64,000 bases of DNA from Plastoroseomonas hellenica (GCF_018129085.1 NZ_JAAGBB010000006.1:124001-188000), one strand, 5' to 3'. Shown: positions 1 to 9,031, counted from the first letter of the stretch. The notes: generated from the letters alone by a model not told the origin. Numbers and translations: made by a program.

Positions 1-9
1 AACCAATCA

Positions 10-978
10 ATGCTGACCCGTCGCCACATGCTGGCCGCGGGCGCGGTCGCGCTTGCCGCGCCGGCGCTCGCCCAGACCGCCGCCTGGCCGAATGGCCCCA
101 TCCGCATCATCGTACCTTTCCCGCCGGGCGGCAGCACGGACGCGCTGTCGCGGCTGCTGCAGCCCAGGCTCTCGGCGGAATTCGGCGTGCCGGTGGTGGT
201 TGAGAACCGCACAGGCGCTTCCGGTTCGCTCGGCACCGCGGCGACGGCGCGGGCGGCGCCCGATGGCAATACCTGGGTGCTGGTCTTCGACACCCATGCC
301 GTGAACCCGGCGCTGATCCCGAACATGGGCTTCGACACCGAACGTGACCTGACGCCGGTGCTGCTGTTCGGCACCGCACCCATGGTGCTGACCGCGCATC
401 GCACCCGGCCCTACCGCAGCGTCGCCGACGTTCTGGCGGCGGCGCGGGCGCGGCCTGAGAGTGTGACCTTCGGCACCATCGGCAATGGCAGCCTGGCGCA
501 TCTGACCATGGCGCTGTTCGAGAAGGCGACCGGCGTGAAGCTCGTGCACGTGCCCTATCGCGGCGGCGGGCCGCTCGCGGTGGCAGCCGCGGCCGGCGAG
601 GTCGACCTGCCGATCGCGACGCGGCCGGCGATCGGGCCGCATATCGACAGTGGCGCGCTACTGCCGCTCGCGCAGACCGGTGCCACGCGCAGCGCCACCA
701 TGCCGGATACGCCGACGCTCGCTGAGTCCGGCGCACCGGAGATCGATGCCCGCGCCTTCTGGGGCTTCCTCGGTCCGGCGCGGCTGCCGGAACCGGTCGC
801 GCGGCGCATGGAGGCGGCGCTGCGCTCGGCATTGGCGGTGCCGGAGCTCCGCGACCGGGTGGCCGGCCTCGGCATCGATCTCGATCCGCAGGGCGGCGCG
901 TATTTCACGCGCTTCCTCTCGTCGCAGATCGCGACCTGGGGCAGGGTGGTGCGTGAGAACAACATCCGACCGGATTGA
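10..978 (+). CDS. Bug/TctC-family tripartite tricarboxylate transporter substrate-binding protein (copy 1)
   Basis: This 322-residue protein has an N-terminal signal peptide with a twin-Arg start (MLTRRHMLAAG) and a likely cut after ALAQ near residue 22. The mature part begins with the Bug-family strand IRIIVPFPPGGSTDALSRLL and contains VVENRTGASGSLGT, FDTHAVNPAL and VHVPYRGGG, the ligand-loop pattern of periplasmic carboxylate receptors. Such proteins deliver carboxylic acids to TctAB permeases or act as orphan sensors; no tctA or tctB lies nearby. Only 9 nt precede the start in this window, so the promoter is not visible and the ATG at 28 is an alternative start. It is a close paralogue of the next gene. 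The ligand is unknown. Confidence 0.93.
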   Translation: MLTRRHMLAAGAVALAAPALAQTAAWPNGPIRIIVPFPPGGSTDALSRLLQPRLSAEFGVPVVVENRTGASGSLGTAATARAAPDGNTWVLVFDTHAVNPALIPNMGFDTERDLTPVLLFGTAPMVLTAHRTRPYRSVADVLAAARARPESVTFGTIGNGSLAHLTMALFEKATGVKLVHVPYRGGGPLAVAAAAGEVDLPIATRPAIGPHIDSGALLPLAQTGATRSATMPDTPTLAESGAPEIDARAFWGFLGPARLPEPVARRMEAALRSALAVPELRDRVAGLGIDLDPQGGAYFTRFLSSQIATWGRVVRENNIRPD

Positions 979-982
979 GACC

Positions 983-1948
983 ATGCCGATCACCCGCCGC
1001 GCCGCCCTTGCCGCCGCGATTGCTGCCCCGGCGATCGCCCATGCCCAGGCGCCGTGGCCGAGCGGCAGCATCCGCATCATGGTGCCCTTTCCGCCGGGCG
1101 GCAGCGTCGACACCATCGCCCGCCTGCTGCTCCCCGGGCTGCAGCAGCGCCTTGGCGTGCCTGTCGTGGTGGAGAATCGCTCCGGTGCCTCGGGCGCGGT
1201 CGGCACCGCCGTCGTGGCGCGCGACCGGCCGGACGGCAATTCCTGGGTCCTGGTCTTCGACACCCATGCGGTGAACGGCGCCCTGCAGCCGCAACTCGGC
1301 TATGACGGGCGGCGCGACTTCACGCCGGTGATGCTGGTCGCGACCTCGCCTATGCTGCTCTGCACGCCGAACGCCAAGCCCTGGCGGACGCTAGCCGAGG
1401 TGATCGCGGCGGCCCGCGCGCAGCCCGACACCATCACCTACGGCACTGTCGGCAATGGCAGCCTGTCGCATCTGACCATGACGCTGCTGTCGCGGGAGGC
1501 CGGGATATCGATGGTGCACGTGCCCTATCGTGGCGGCGGCCCGATGTCGACGGCCGCTGCTGCCGGCGAGATCGACCTCGTGATCGCATCACGCGTCGGG
1601 CTCGGCGGCCAGGTGGGCAACACGATCCGGCCGCTGGCGCAGAGCGGGCATCGCCGTTCGTCCGCGCTCCCCGACCTGCCGACGATCGCCGAACAGGGCT
1701 TCCCGCATGTGGCGGCGGAAGCCTTCTGGGGCATGCTCGGCCCGGCCCGGATTCCCGATGCGATCCTCGCGCGCTTCCATGCCGCGCTGGCCGAGAGCCT
1801 CACTGACCCTACGTTGCGCCAGCGGCTGATCGAGGGGCAGGGGGTCGATATCGTCGGCTCGACGCCGGAGGCCTTCGGCCGCTTCCTTGACGAACAGATG
1901 GCCACCTGGCTGCGCGTCGTACGGGAGAACAACATCCGCGCGGAATGA
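983..1948 (+). CDS. Bug/TctC-family substrate-binding protein (copy 2)
   Basis: This 321-residue paralogue of the preceding receptor starts 4 nt after its stop codon. The reading frame stays open far upstream, but the ATG at 983 is chosen because it opens directly into a signal peptide (MPITRRAALAAAIAAPAIA, cut near HAQ). The mature part shows IRIMVPFPPGGSVDTIARLL, VVENRSGASGAVGT, FDTHAVNGAL and VHVPYRGGG, aligning along its length with copy 1 and indicating tandem duplication. It would act in the periplasm as a carboxylate receptor. The downstream oxidoreductases suggest that the ligand is catabolised by the same operon; this is inference. Confidence 0.93.
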   Translation: MPITRRAALAAAIAAPAIAHAQAPWPSGSIRIMVPFPPGGSVDTIARLLLPGLQQRLGVPVVVENRSGASGAVGTAVVARDRPDGNSWVLVFDTHAVNGALQPQLGYDGRRDFTPVMLVATSPMLLCTPNAKPWRTLAEVIAAARAQPDTITYGTVGNGSLSHLTMTLLSREAGISMVHVPYRGGGPMSTAAAAGEIDLVIASRVGLGGQVGNTIRPLAQSGHRRSSALPDLPTIAEQGFPHVAAEAFWGMLGPARIPDAILARFHAALAESLTDPTLRQRLIEGQGVDIVGSTPEAFGRFLDEQMATWLRVVRENNIRAE

Positions 1949-2112
1949 TCCAGGCACTGCCAAAAGGGTCCAGCAAAAAGCGGCCGCAGGCCGCCACCCG
2001 TTCCTGCGGCGGCGAGCGAAGCGATGCCCCGAGGCCGCGAATGCGAGCGCCGGCGCTTGAGGCAAAACAAAGCACACGCCACCATTGGGAGGAATCGACG
2101 GGAGGGCGCAAG

Positions 2113-3741
2113 GTGGCGGTGGATGTCTTCGACTACGTGATCGTGGGTGCCGGCGCCGCCGGCTCGGTGCTCGCGAACCGGCTGAGCGAGGACCTCGGTG
2201 TCACGGTCTGCGTGCTGGAAGCAGGCCCCCCCGACCGCAACCCGTACATCCATATCCCCGCCGGCTTCATCAAGACGCTCTTCGACCCGGGCGTGACCTG
2301 GCAGTTCAAGACCGAGCCGGGCCCGAACACCGGCGGCCGCGCGATTGCCACCACCCAGGGGCGGACGCTCGGCGGCGGCTCCTCCATCAACGGGCTGATC
2401 TACAACCGCGGCCAGCCGGGAGATTTCAACAACTGGGCGCAGCGCGGCAATCGCGGCTGGGGCTATGACGACGTGCTGCCCTATTTCCGACGCAGCGAAG
2501 GCCGGATCGGCTTCGGCGGCGAGGCGCGCGGGCGAGAGGGCAATATCCCGGTCACCGACATGGACTGGTTCAACCCGGTGTCGGAAGCCTTCATCAAGGG
2601 GGTGATGGGCCTCGGGATCCCGCGCAACCCGGATTACAACAGCGGGCACCAGGAAGGCGTCGGCTACTATCAGCGTGTCATCCGCAATGGCCGCCGCATC
2701 AGCGCGGCGCGCGGCTACCTGCACCCCGCGATGAAACGCCCGAACCTCGAGGTACGGACCAACGCGCGTGCCGAAGCGGTGCTGCTGGAGGGCAGGCGCG
2801 CTGTCGGCGTGCGCTACATCCAGAGGCGCGGCGGCGAGGGCAGGGTGGTGCGCGCGCGGCGGGAGGTGATCCTCTCCTCCGGCACGGCGAACACGGCGCG
2901 GCTGCTGCAGGTGTCAGGCATCGGGCCGGCGGCGCTGCTGCAGCGCATCGGCGTGCCGGTGCTGCACGAGCTGCCGGGCGTCGGGGAGAATTTCCGCGAC
3001 CACTACGCCTCCCGCTTCGTGATGCGGGCGCGGCCGGGTGTCGAGACGCTGAACGAGCTGTCGAAGGGGCTGAGGCTCGGCGGGCAGATCCTGCGCTGGG
3101 CGGCGCGGCGGCCGAGCATCCTCGCGACCTGCGTCTCGCATGTGCATGTGTTCTGGAAATCCTTCGAAGGCCTCGATCAGCCCGACCTGCAATGCGTCTT
3201 CACCCCCGGCAGCTATGCCGAGGGCAAGGTCTATGTGCTGGACGACTATCCCGGCGTCACCGCCGGCGCCTGGCAGCACCGGCCGGAGAGCTCGGGCTGG
3301 GTGCGCGCGCGCAGCGCCGACGTCTTCGAGGATCCGGAGATCCAGCCCAACTACCTGACCCATCCGGACGACCAGCGCGTGCACCTCGCGGGCATGCGGC
3401 TGCTGCGGCGCTTCCTGAACACGCCGGAGCTCGCGCCCTTCCTGGAGACTGAGACCCTGCCGGGAAAGGATGTGCAGACCGACGACGAGCTGCTGGATTT
3501 TGCGCGGCGCAACGGCAGCACGACCTACCATCTCGTCGGCACCTCCCGCATGGGACCGCGCACCGATCCGACCGCGGTCGTCAGCGACGAGCTGCTGGTG
3601 CATGGGCTGGAGGGGCTGCGCGTGGCGGATGCCTCGATCATGCCGCACATCACCTCTTCCAACACCTATGCGACGACGCTGATGATCGCGGAGAAAGCGG
3701 CGGATCTGATCCGCGGACGGAGCCTCGCCGCCGCGGCGTGA
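2113..3741 (+). CDS. GMC family FAD-dependent oxidoreductase (choline/alcohol dehydrogenase type)
   Basis: The product is 542 residues from a GTG start at 2113, chosen because GGAGG lies at 2101-2105 and because it puts the FAD dinucleotide motif YVIVGAGAAGSVLANRLSED at the N terminus. The frame is open back to 1945, but that stretch is intergenic palindromic sequence. GMC signature 1 is seen as GRTLGGGSSINGLIYNRG and signature 2 as GTANTARLLQVSGIGP. The C terminus has the catalytic His/Asn pattern (YHLVGTSRMG and SSNTYAT). The family oxidises alcohols, choline or sugars with FAD. It has no signal peptide, so it is probably cytoplasmic. The position downstream of two Bug receptors suggests a catabolic role. 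Confidence 0.93.
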   Translation: MAVDVFDYVIVGAGAAGSVLANRLSEDLGVTVCVLEAGPPDRNPYIHIPAGFIKTLFDPGVTWQFKTEPGPNTGGRAIATTQGRTLGGGSSINGLIYNRGQPGDFNNWAQRGNRGWGYDDVLPYFRRSEGRIGFGGEARGREGNIPVTDMDWFNPVSEAFIKGVMGLGIPRNPDYNSGHQEGVGYYQRVIRNGRRISAARGYLHPAMKRPNLEVRTNARAEAVLLEGRRAVGVRYIQRRGGEGRVVRARREVILSSGTANTARLLQVSGIGPAALLQRIGVPVLHELPGVGENFRDHYASRFVMRARPGVETLNELSKGLRLGGQILRWAARRPSILATCVSHVHVFWKSFEGLDQPDLQCVFTPGSYAEGKVYVLDDYPGVTAGAWQHRPESSGWVRARSADVFEDPEIQPNYLTHPDDQRVHLAGMRLLRRFLNTPELAPFLETETLPGKDVQTDDELLDFARRNGSTTYHLVGTSRMGPRTDPTAVVSDELLVHGLEGLRVADASIMPHITSSNTYATTLMIAEKAADLIRGRSLAAAA

Positions 3742-3810
3742 AGCTGGCTCATCGCCGCGGCATGAAGCCTGCATGGACAGGCATCGGTTCCTCGTTTGGA
3801 GATACGACTG

Positions 3811-5127
3811 ATGGCGCGTCCCTTTCATCTCGGCTGGTTCCTGCAGGGCTCCTCGGTGCAGGCCTGGGGCGAGCCCTGGACCGGCGCGATCGGGCGCGAC
3901 TGGATGGTGCCGGAGCTGTTCTGCGACATGGCGCGCGCGCTGGAACGGGCCTGCTTCGACTACATCCTGATCGAGGACAGCTCCTATGTGGGCGAGAGCT
4001 ATGGCGGCTCCCGCGAGATCTACCTGCGCAACGGGCTGTCGGTGCCGCGCCAGGACCCGAGCGTGATCGCGACGCTGATGGCGGCGCAGACGAAGCGCAT
4101 CGGCATCGTGCCGACGCTGTCGACCTTCGCCTATCCGCCCTATCTGCTGGCGCGGCTGGTGGCGACGCTCGACCAGATCTCCTCGGGGCGGATCGGCTGG
4201 AACATGGTCACCGGTTCCTCCGATGTCGCGGCCATGAATTACGGCCTGCCCGGCATGCCGGAGCACGACCTGCGCTACGACATGGCCGATGAGTACATGG
4301 CCGCGGTGAACGGGCTCTGGGACAGTTGGGAGCCGGGGGCGATCCAGGCCGACACCGAGAGCGGCATGCTGGTCGACCATACCAAGGTCCATCCCGCACC
4401 CTTCGAAGGGCGCTGGTACAAGACGCGCGGACCGCTGAATTCCGGGCCCTGCCCGCAGGGCCGACCGGTGATCGCGCAGGCCGGCGGCAGCCCGCGCGGC
4501 AGGCAGTTTGCTTCACTCCATGCCGACACCATCGTGGCCAGCGTGAAGGGCACCGCCGCGATGCGTGCCTATCGCGAGGATGTCCGCGCCCGCGCCGCGG
4601 CGCAGGGGCGCGATCCCGACAGCATCAAGGTGCTGTTCCTGGTCAACCCGATCCTCGGTGACACCAGGGAGGAGGCGGAGCTCAGGAAGCGCCAGAAGCT
4701 GGCCCGGGCCGAAGCGCATGTGCCGCGGCTGCTGGCGCATTTCGGCAAGACCACGAATATCGATTTTTCGAAGTACGACCTCGACACCCCGGTCGATCAG
4801 CTCGATCTGCACACCAATGGCCACCAGCAGTCGCTGGACGATTTCAAGCGCGTCGCCGGCAAGCGCAGCCTGCGCCAGGCGATGATGGCCTATCGCGGCA
4901 TCCCGGGCTCGGTCGATCTGCTCGGTACGCCGGACGAGGTGGCCGGCCAGATGGCGGAGGCGATGGAGGAGGTCGGCGGCGACGGCTTCCTGATGTCGCT
5001 GCCCGATGTCAGCCGCCGTGCCGTGGCCGAGATTGCGGACGGGCTGGTGCCGGCGCTGCAGGCGCGTGGGCTGACGCGACGCGCCTATGGCCACGCGCAG
5101 TTCCGCGACAACCTGCTCGAATTCTGA
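3811..5127 (+). CDS. LLM-class flavin-dependent monooxygenase (NtaA/SnaA/DszA type)
   Basis: The protein has 438 residues. The ATG at 3811 is preferred over an upstream TTG at 3796 because GGAG lies 9 nt before it and the family N terminus begins there (ARPFHLGWFLQGSSVQAWGE). Recognisable NtaA-type blocks are ERACFDYILIEDSSYVGESY, TLSTFAYPPYLLARLVATLD, SGRIGWNMVTGSS and a PVIAQAGGSPRGRQFA block. These enzymes use reduced FMN from a separate reductase and oxygen to oxidise sulfur compounds, chelators such as nitrilotriacetate, or long-chain substrates. No flavin reductase lies next to it. It ends the 0-5 kb gene run and is followed by a hairpin. The substrate cannot be assigned. Confidence 0.9.
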   Translation: MARPFHLGWFLQGSSVQAWGEPWTGAIGRDWMVPELFCDMARALERACFDYILIEDSSYVGESYGGSREIYLRNGLSVPRQDPSVIATLMAAQTKRIGIVPTLSTFAYPPYLLARLVATLDQISSGRIGWNMVTGSSDVAAMNYGLPGMPEHDLRYDMADEYMAAVNGLWDSWEPGAIQADTESGMLVDHTKVHPAPFEGRWYKTRGPLNSGPCPQGRPVIAQAGGSPRGRQFASLHADTIVASVKGTAAMRAYREDVRARAAAQGRDPDSIKVLFLVNPILGDTREEAELRKRQKLARAEAHVPRLLAHFGKTTNIDFSKYDLDTPVDQLDLHTNGHQQSLDDFKRVAGKRSLRQAMMAYRGIPGSVDLLGTPDEVAGQMAEAMEEVGGDGFLMSLPDVSRRAVAEIADGLVPALQARGLTRRAYGHAQFRDNLLEF

Positions 5128-5131
5128 AGCA

Positions 5132-5166
5132 CCGGCCCGTTCGGGCGGCTTGCCCGAAGGGGCCGG
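5132..5166. terminator. Bidirectional terminator-like hairpin between convergent genes
   Basis: An inverted repeat with GTTCGGGC facing GCCCGAA, framed by CCGG on both sides, lies 4 nt after the monooxygenase stop and 9 nt after the stop of the convergent YidB-like gene. It has no clear T-run. Confidence 0.55.
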
Positions 5167-5175
5167 TTCGCATGG

Positions 5176-5817
5176 TCAGCTCCCGCGGTTGATGCCGCGC
5201 AGCAGGGCGCCGAAAGGATCGCCATCGCCGCCGGTCGTCGCGGCAGGGCCGGCGGCGGCCGGGCGAGGATCCTGCGGCGCTTGCGGCAGTTGGCCGCCAC
5301 CGGCGCCACCCAGCAACCCGCCCAGGATATCGCCGAGGCCACCGCCGCCCTGGGCGCCGCCGGCACCCCCGAGCAATCCCCCAAGGATGCTCCCGAGCCC
5401 ACCGCCGAGGGCGCCGCCCTGAGCGCCGCCGCTCTGGCCGCCGCCGAGCAGCCCGCCCAGGATGGAGCCCCAATTGCCTTCGCCGCCATCTTGGGGCGCC
5501 GAGGGCATCTGGCCCTGCGGCGTCAGCCGGTCGATCAGAACCGGCAGGAGCTGCGCCAGGATCCCGGCCAGGGCGCCGCCCTGCAGGCCGAGCCCCTGGG
5601 CCGCGCCTTCCAAGCGCTCGGCCCCGAAGGCCTGGGTGAGGGCCTCCGGCTCGACCGGGCGGTTGGCGCCGGCATTGACCCAACTGTCGACCTGCTCGCC
5701 GAGGCCGGCCTGGCGCAGCGTGCCAAGCAGCCCGTCCAGCCCGTTGGCGCCACCGCCATTCCCGCTGGAGAGCTGGCTCAGCAGCCCTTCCAGCCCAGAC
5801 ATCCCGCTCTGGCCCAT
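5176..5817 (-). CDS. YidB/DUF937-like glycine-rich protein
   Basis: The protein has 213 residues. The start at 5817 is chosen because AGGAG lies 8 nt upstream; the frame stays open 25 codons further but without a ribosome site. Residues 1 to about 110 match the YidB family pattern, with leucine-rich helices, QVDSWVNAGANRPVEPEAL and LLPVLIDRLTPQGQMP. The remainder is low complexity, with five or more repeats of ILGGLLGG separated by Gln/Gly/Ala linkers, and ends in GDPFGALLRGINRGS. The function of the family is not well established. There is no signal peptide or charged membrane anchor. The Gly/Leu repeats are unusual for the family core and may be a lineage-specific extension. Confidence 0.8.
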   Translation of the reverse strand: MGQSGMSGLEGLLSQLSSGNGGGANGLDGLLGTLRQAGLGEQVDSWVNAGANRPVEPEALTQAFGAERLEGAAQGLGLQGGALAGILAQLLPVLIDRLTPQGQMPSAPQDGGEGNWGSILGGLLGGGQSGGAQGGALGGGLGSILGGLLGGAGGAQGGGGLGDILGGLLGGAGGGQLPQAPQDPRPAAAGPAATTGGDGDPFGALLRGINRGS

Positions 5818-5997
5818 CGACCGATCTCCTCGTTGCCGGGCCGCCACGAGAGCCCCAACGGAGCGGCGGCGTCCAGCGACAAGCGCGTGCATGTGCCCGG
5901 CAGGAGCGCTTCGCGATGAAGGTTATAGTGTAGCGCATTGACCGCGCGCCCTCGCCTTGCTGCCATCGCCGGGAACAAGCTTCATCGGGAGGATACC

Positions 5998-7059
5998 ATG
6001 CGCGCTTGGTCCGTCGTCGAAACCGGCAAACCCTTGCAGGCGCTCGACCTGCCGACGCCGGAGCCCACCGGCAAGCAGGTGCTGCTCGAGATTACCCATG
6101 CCGGCGTCTGCCACTCCGACCTGCATATCTGGGAGGGGGAATACGACCTCGGCAGCCGGGGCAAGATGAAGCTGGCCGACCGCGGCGTCGTGCTGCCGCT
6201 GGCGATGGGCCATGAGATCGTCGGCAAGGTGGTGAAATGGGGGCCGGAGGCCAATGGCGCCGGTCTCAAGCCCGGTGACCACATGATCGTCTTCCCCTGG
6301 GTCGGCTGCGGCAAGTGCGCGAGCTGCGTCGCCGAGGAGGACAACATGTGCCTCCAGCCGCGCAGCCTCGGCGTCTACCAGAATGGCGGCTATGCCACCC
6401 ATGTCGTGGCGCCGGAGCCGCGCCACCTGGTGCCGGTCGGCAACCTCGATCCCGCGCTGGCGGCGACCTATGCCTGCTCCGGCATCACCGTCTATTCGGC
6501 GATCAATAAGGTGCTGCCCTTGCCGCCGCAGGAGGCGATCGCGGTGGTCGGCGCCGGCGGGCTTGGGCTCAATGCGATCGCGGTGCTGAAGGCACTCGGG
6601 CACAAGCGCATCCTGGTCGTCGACGTCTCGGCCGAGAAGCTGGAGGCAGCGAAGCAGGCGGGCGCCACCGACACCGTGCTCGCCGGCGGCACCGACACCA
6701 CGAAGCGCATCGTGGAGGCGGCGGGCGGGCAGCTCGCGGCGGTGATCGATCTGGTGAACGGCACCGAGACGGCGCGCTTCGCCTTCGACGCGTTGCGCAA
6801 GGGCGGCAAGCTGGTGATGGTGGGCCTGTTCGGCGGCGAGCTTTCGGTGCCGCTGCCGCTGGTGCCGATCCGCGCCCTGACCATCCAGGGCAGCTATGTC
6901 GGCAATCCCAAGGAGCTGCGGGCGCTGGTGGACATCGCCCAGCAGGGTAAGCTGCCGGGCATTCCGATCACCCGCATGCCGCTCGATCAGGCGGACGCGG
7001 CGCTGAACCGCCTGAAGGACGGGAAAGTGGTCGGCCGCATCGTGCTGACTGCCGCTTGA
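5998..7059 (+). CDS. Zinc-dependent alcohol dehydrogenase
   Basis: The product has 353 residues. The ATG at 5998 is preceded by GGGAGG (5987-5992); an open frame begins at 5938 but lacks a ribosome site. Catalytic-zinc ligands of the medium-chain dehydrogenase family are visible as C38 (GVCHSD), H72 (GHE) and a Cys in TYACSGITVYSA near 161. The structural-zinc cysteines are C104, C107, C110 and C118 (CGKCASC...C). The Rossmann motif GAGGLGLNAIAVL follows near residue 184. It oxidises alcohols or reduces aldehydes with NAD(P). It is divergent from the YidB-like gene, across about 180 bp. The substrate is undetermined. Confidence 0.93.
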   Translation: MRAWSVVETGKPLQALDLPTPEPTGKQVLLEITHAGVCHSDLHIWEGEYDLGSRGKMKLADRGVVLPLAMGHEIVGKVVKWGPEANGAGLKPGDHMIVFPWVGCGKCASCVAEEDNMCLQPRSLGVYQNGGYATHVVAPEPRHLVPVGNLDPALAATYACSGITVYSAINKVLPLPPQEAIAVVGAGGLGLNAIAVLKALGHKRILVVDVSAEKLEAAKQAGATDTVLAGGTDTTKRIVEAAGGQLAAVIDLVNGTETARFAFDALRKGGKLVMVGLFGGELSVPLPLVPIRALTIQGSYVGNPKELRALVDIAQQGKLPGIPITRMPLDQADAALNRLKDGKVVGRIVLTAA

Positions 7060-7168
7060 CGGAGCAGGGACGGCGCCGGAGGCGCCTGGTAGCAGCGGAA
7101 GCTCCGTTGCGTCCCAGGCACGGAGACGGTTAGGTTCGCGTACCCCGAAGGCAGATGAGGCACCATCG

Positions 7169-7747
7169 ATGAGCGCCGCCCAACCGCTGCGCGCGTTCCT
7201 GCGTGCCATGACCCTGCTGGTCACCGAGGAGACGGATGCCCGGCGCCAGCAGGCGGCGGGCGCCGAGTTGCTGCGGACCCTGGTGGCGACATCCGGCTGG
7301 CTGTCGCCGGGCTTCCGGTCCTTTGGGCCGGGCTTCCGCCAGCAGATCCTCTACGGCGATCCCCTGGAGCGGTTCAGCCTGATCGGCTTCGTCTGGGGAA
7401 CCGAGGAGAGCGTCACGCCGGTCCATGATCACGGCGTCTGGGGTGCCGTCGGCGTGCTGGAAGGCGAAGAGGTCTCGGTCGAGATGGTGCCTGATGCGGC
7501 CGGCGGCCCGATGCGGGAAGGCCGGCGCGACCGGCTGGGAGCCGGGGAGGTGATGCTGCTCGGCCTCGATGCCTACGACATCCACAAGGTGGAGAATGCG
7601 CGGCCCGGAGTAGCGGGGGTGGCGATCCATCTCTATGGCGGCAATATCGGCGCCATTGATCGGCAGATGTTCGATCCGGCGACCTCGGCTGCGTCGCTGG
7701 TCAAGACCGGCTACGACAATCCCACCCTGCCGAATCCCTGGGTCTGA
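7169..7747 (+). CDS. Cysteine-dioxygenase-family cupin (thiol dioxygenase)
   Basis: The protein has 192 residues, close to the usual length, with GAGG 8 nt before the ATG. The iron-binding facial triad is visible as H86 and H88 (HDHGVWG) and H139 (YDIHKVEN), and the family tyrosine is Y156 in IHLYGGN. The protein contains no cysteine at all, so the Cys-Tyr crosslink of eukaryotic cysteine dioxygenase cannot form. Bacterial 3-mercaptopropionate dioxygenases and related enzymes also lack it. It would oxidise a small thiol to a sulfinate with O2 in the cytoplasm. A strong terminator follows. The thiol substrate is uncertain. Confidence 0.85.
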   Translation: MSAAQPLRAFLRAMTLLVTEETDARRQQAAGAELLRTLVATSGWLSPGFRSFGPGFRQQILYGDPLERFSLIGFVWGTEESVTPVHDHGVWGAVGVLEGEEVSVEMVPDAAGGPMREGRRDRLGAGEVMLLGLDAYDIHKVENARPGVAGVAIHLYGGNIGAIDRQMFDPATSAASLVKTGYDNPTLPNPWV

Positions 7748-7770
7748 ACCCCGGCGACCGCGCGGCCAAA

Positions 7771-7810
7771 CGAAAAGCGCCCCGGTCCGCAGGGACCGGG
7801 GCGCTTTTCG
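7771..7810. terminator. Strong bidirectional intrinsic terminator
   Basis: Perfect 18-bp arms (7771-7788 and 7793-7810) around a GCAG tetraloop begin with CGAAAA and end with TTTTCG, giving a GC-rich stem with U-rich ends on either strand. It sits between the convergent thiol dioxygenase and CHAP genes. Confidence 0.92.
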
Positions 7811-7825
7811 CGAGGATGGCTTGTA

Positions 7826-8698
7826 TCAGCGGTAGCTGACGTTGGCCGGCAGCACCAGGGAACGCCAGCCGCTGCCGCTGGTGGTGTTGCGGGCCGGAGC
7901 GGCCGGCGCCTGCGCCAGTTCAGTGCTGCTGCGCAGCCCGCTGAGGGAGGGCGAATCGCCGCCCTGGGCGATGGCCACCGGGCGGCGGCCGGTGGAGGTG
8001 CCCGCCAGCATGCTGCCACCCGTCGGGTCGGGCCGGTTGTGGATGAAGCCATAGACTGGGTAGACGCGGCCGAAGGCGTTGTCGCTGTGACCGACCTGCA
8101 CCCGCACCGCGGACCAGTCGTTGTTGGCGGAGACATCGACCACGGAGACGCCGTGCATGACGCTGCCGCGGCGGATGCCGGGGCCACCCCAATTCGCGTG
8201 CTGGATTTCGATCTCGCGCGCGCCGACGACCCGCTCGACGACCGCGACATGGCCCATGCGCATGGCGCCGGTGCCCGGCATCGCCATCACCGAGCCCGGC
8301 TCTGGACGGCTGCCGCGGGCATAGAGTCCGGCGGCATTGTGCCACCAGTCGCGGCCATTGCCGCTGATCGCCATGCCGGTGACCTGCCGCGCATAGGGAA
8401 CGCAGGAGATGCCGCCACCGCCGCCGCTGGCGCCGGCACCGCCGCGCATCGCGACACGGCGCATGCTCGCCTGGCGCACCGTATTCTGGCGGGTCGCTTG
8501 CTGCCGGGTGGCCTGCGGGCCGCGCTGTGCCTGCTGGCGCGCGGCGGCAGCAGGGGGACGGGCGGCATGGGCGCTACGGGTGACCACCTGGGCGCTTTGT
8601 CGGGACTGTCGGCCTTCCGTCGCCCGCGCCTCAGCCTCTGCCGGGCCGAACGTCGCGAAAAGGATTGCCGCCGCCAGCGCCGCCGGTATCGCCCTCAT
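7826..8698 (-). CDS. Secreted CHAP-domain protein (putative peptidoglycan amidase/peptidase)
   Basis: The protein has 290 residues. Residues 1-23 form a signal peptide (MRAIPAALAAAILFATFGP, cut near AEA). A basic Gln/Ala/Arg-rich linker runs to about residue 85, followed by a Gly-rich joint and a CHAP domain. The catalytic candidates are C99 (ISCVPYARQ), H150 (RMGHVAVVE) and a polar residue in QHANW near 169. CHAP domains cleave peptidoglycan amide bonds; the basic linker may bind the cell wall (inference). A 17-bp palindrome lies just upstream of the start (8718-8734). It converges on the thiol dioxygenase gene, from which the terminator at 7771 separates it. Confidence 0.88.
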   Translation of the reverse strand: MRAIPAALAAAILFATFGPAEAEARATEGRQSRQSAQVVTRSAHAARPPAAAARQQAQRGPQATRQQATRQNTVRQASMRRVAMRGGAGASGGGGGISCVPYARQVTGMAISGNGRDWWHNAAGLYARGSRPEPGSVMAMPGTGAMRMGHVAVVERVVGAREIEIQHANWGGPGIRRGSVMHGVSVVDVSANNDWSAVRVQVGHSDNAFGRVYPVYGFIHNRPDPTGGSMLAGTSTGRRPVAIAQGGDSPSLSGLRSSTELAQAPAAPARNTTSGSGWRSLVLPANVSYR

Positions 8699-8717
8699 GC
8701 ACCCCTATCCCCACAAG

Positions 8718-8734
8718 CCGTGCCAGTGGCACGG
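8718..8734. promoter_or_regulatory. Perfect 17-bp palindrome upstream of the CHAP gene
   Basis: CCGTGCCA-G-TGGCACGG has perfect 8-bp arms and lies 20-36 nt upstream of the CHAP protein start. It could be an operator or a leader hairpin; nothing in the sequence names a regulator. Confidence 0.45.
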
Positions 8735-8973
8735 AACTACTCGCCTACCCCTCACGGCTGCGTGACGGCCGCGTTGGCATTTTCGGTAGAGGGTGCGGTG
8801 CAACCACACAACCCGCTGAAGCGTTACCTGGCGTAACCTGGGGTGATTTGTCGGATCGACCCTGCTCGCAGAGCGGGAGAGGGGACCTCAGTCCTATCGC
8901 ATGGCTGACATGCGACCGATGCCACAGTGTTGCGGCTGAAAAGCCACAGTATGTCCAGTGACCGGAGTCACAA

Positions 8974-9000
8974 GCGGGCGGCCCTTTTGGGGCCGCCCGC
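8974..9000. terminator. Terminator-like hairpin
   Basis: GCGGGCGGCC pairs with GGCCGCCCGC around a CTTTTG loop. The stem is 10 bp and very GC-rich but has no T-run outside the stem. Confidence 0.5.
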
Positions 9001-9031
9001 CGCAATGATTCGCGATGACTGTCGTTTGCAG

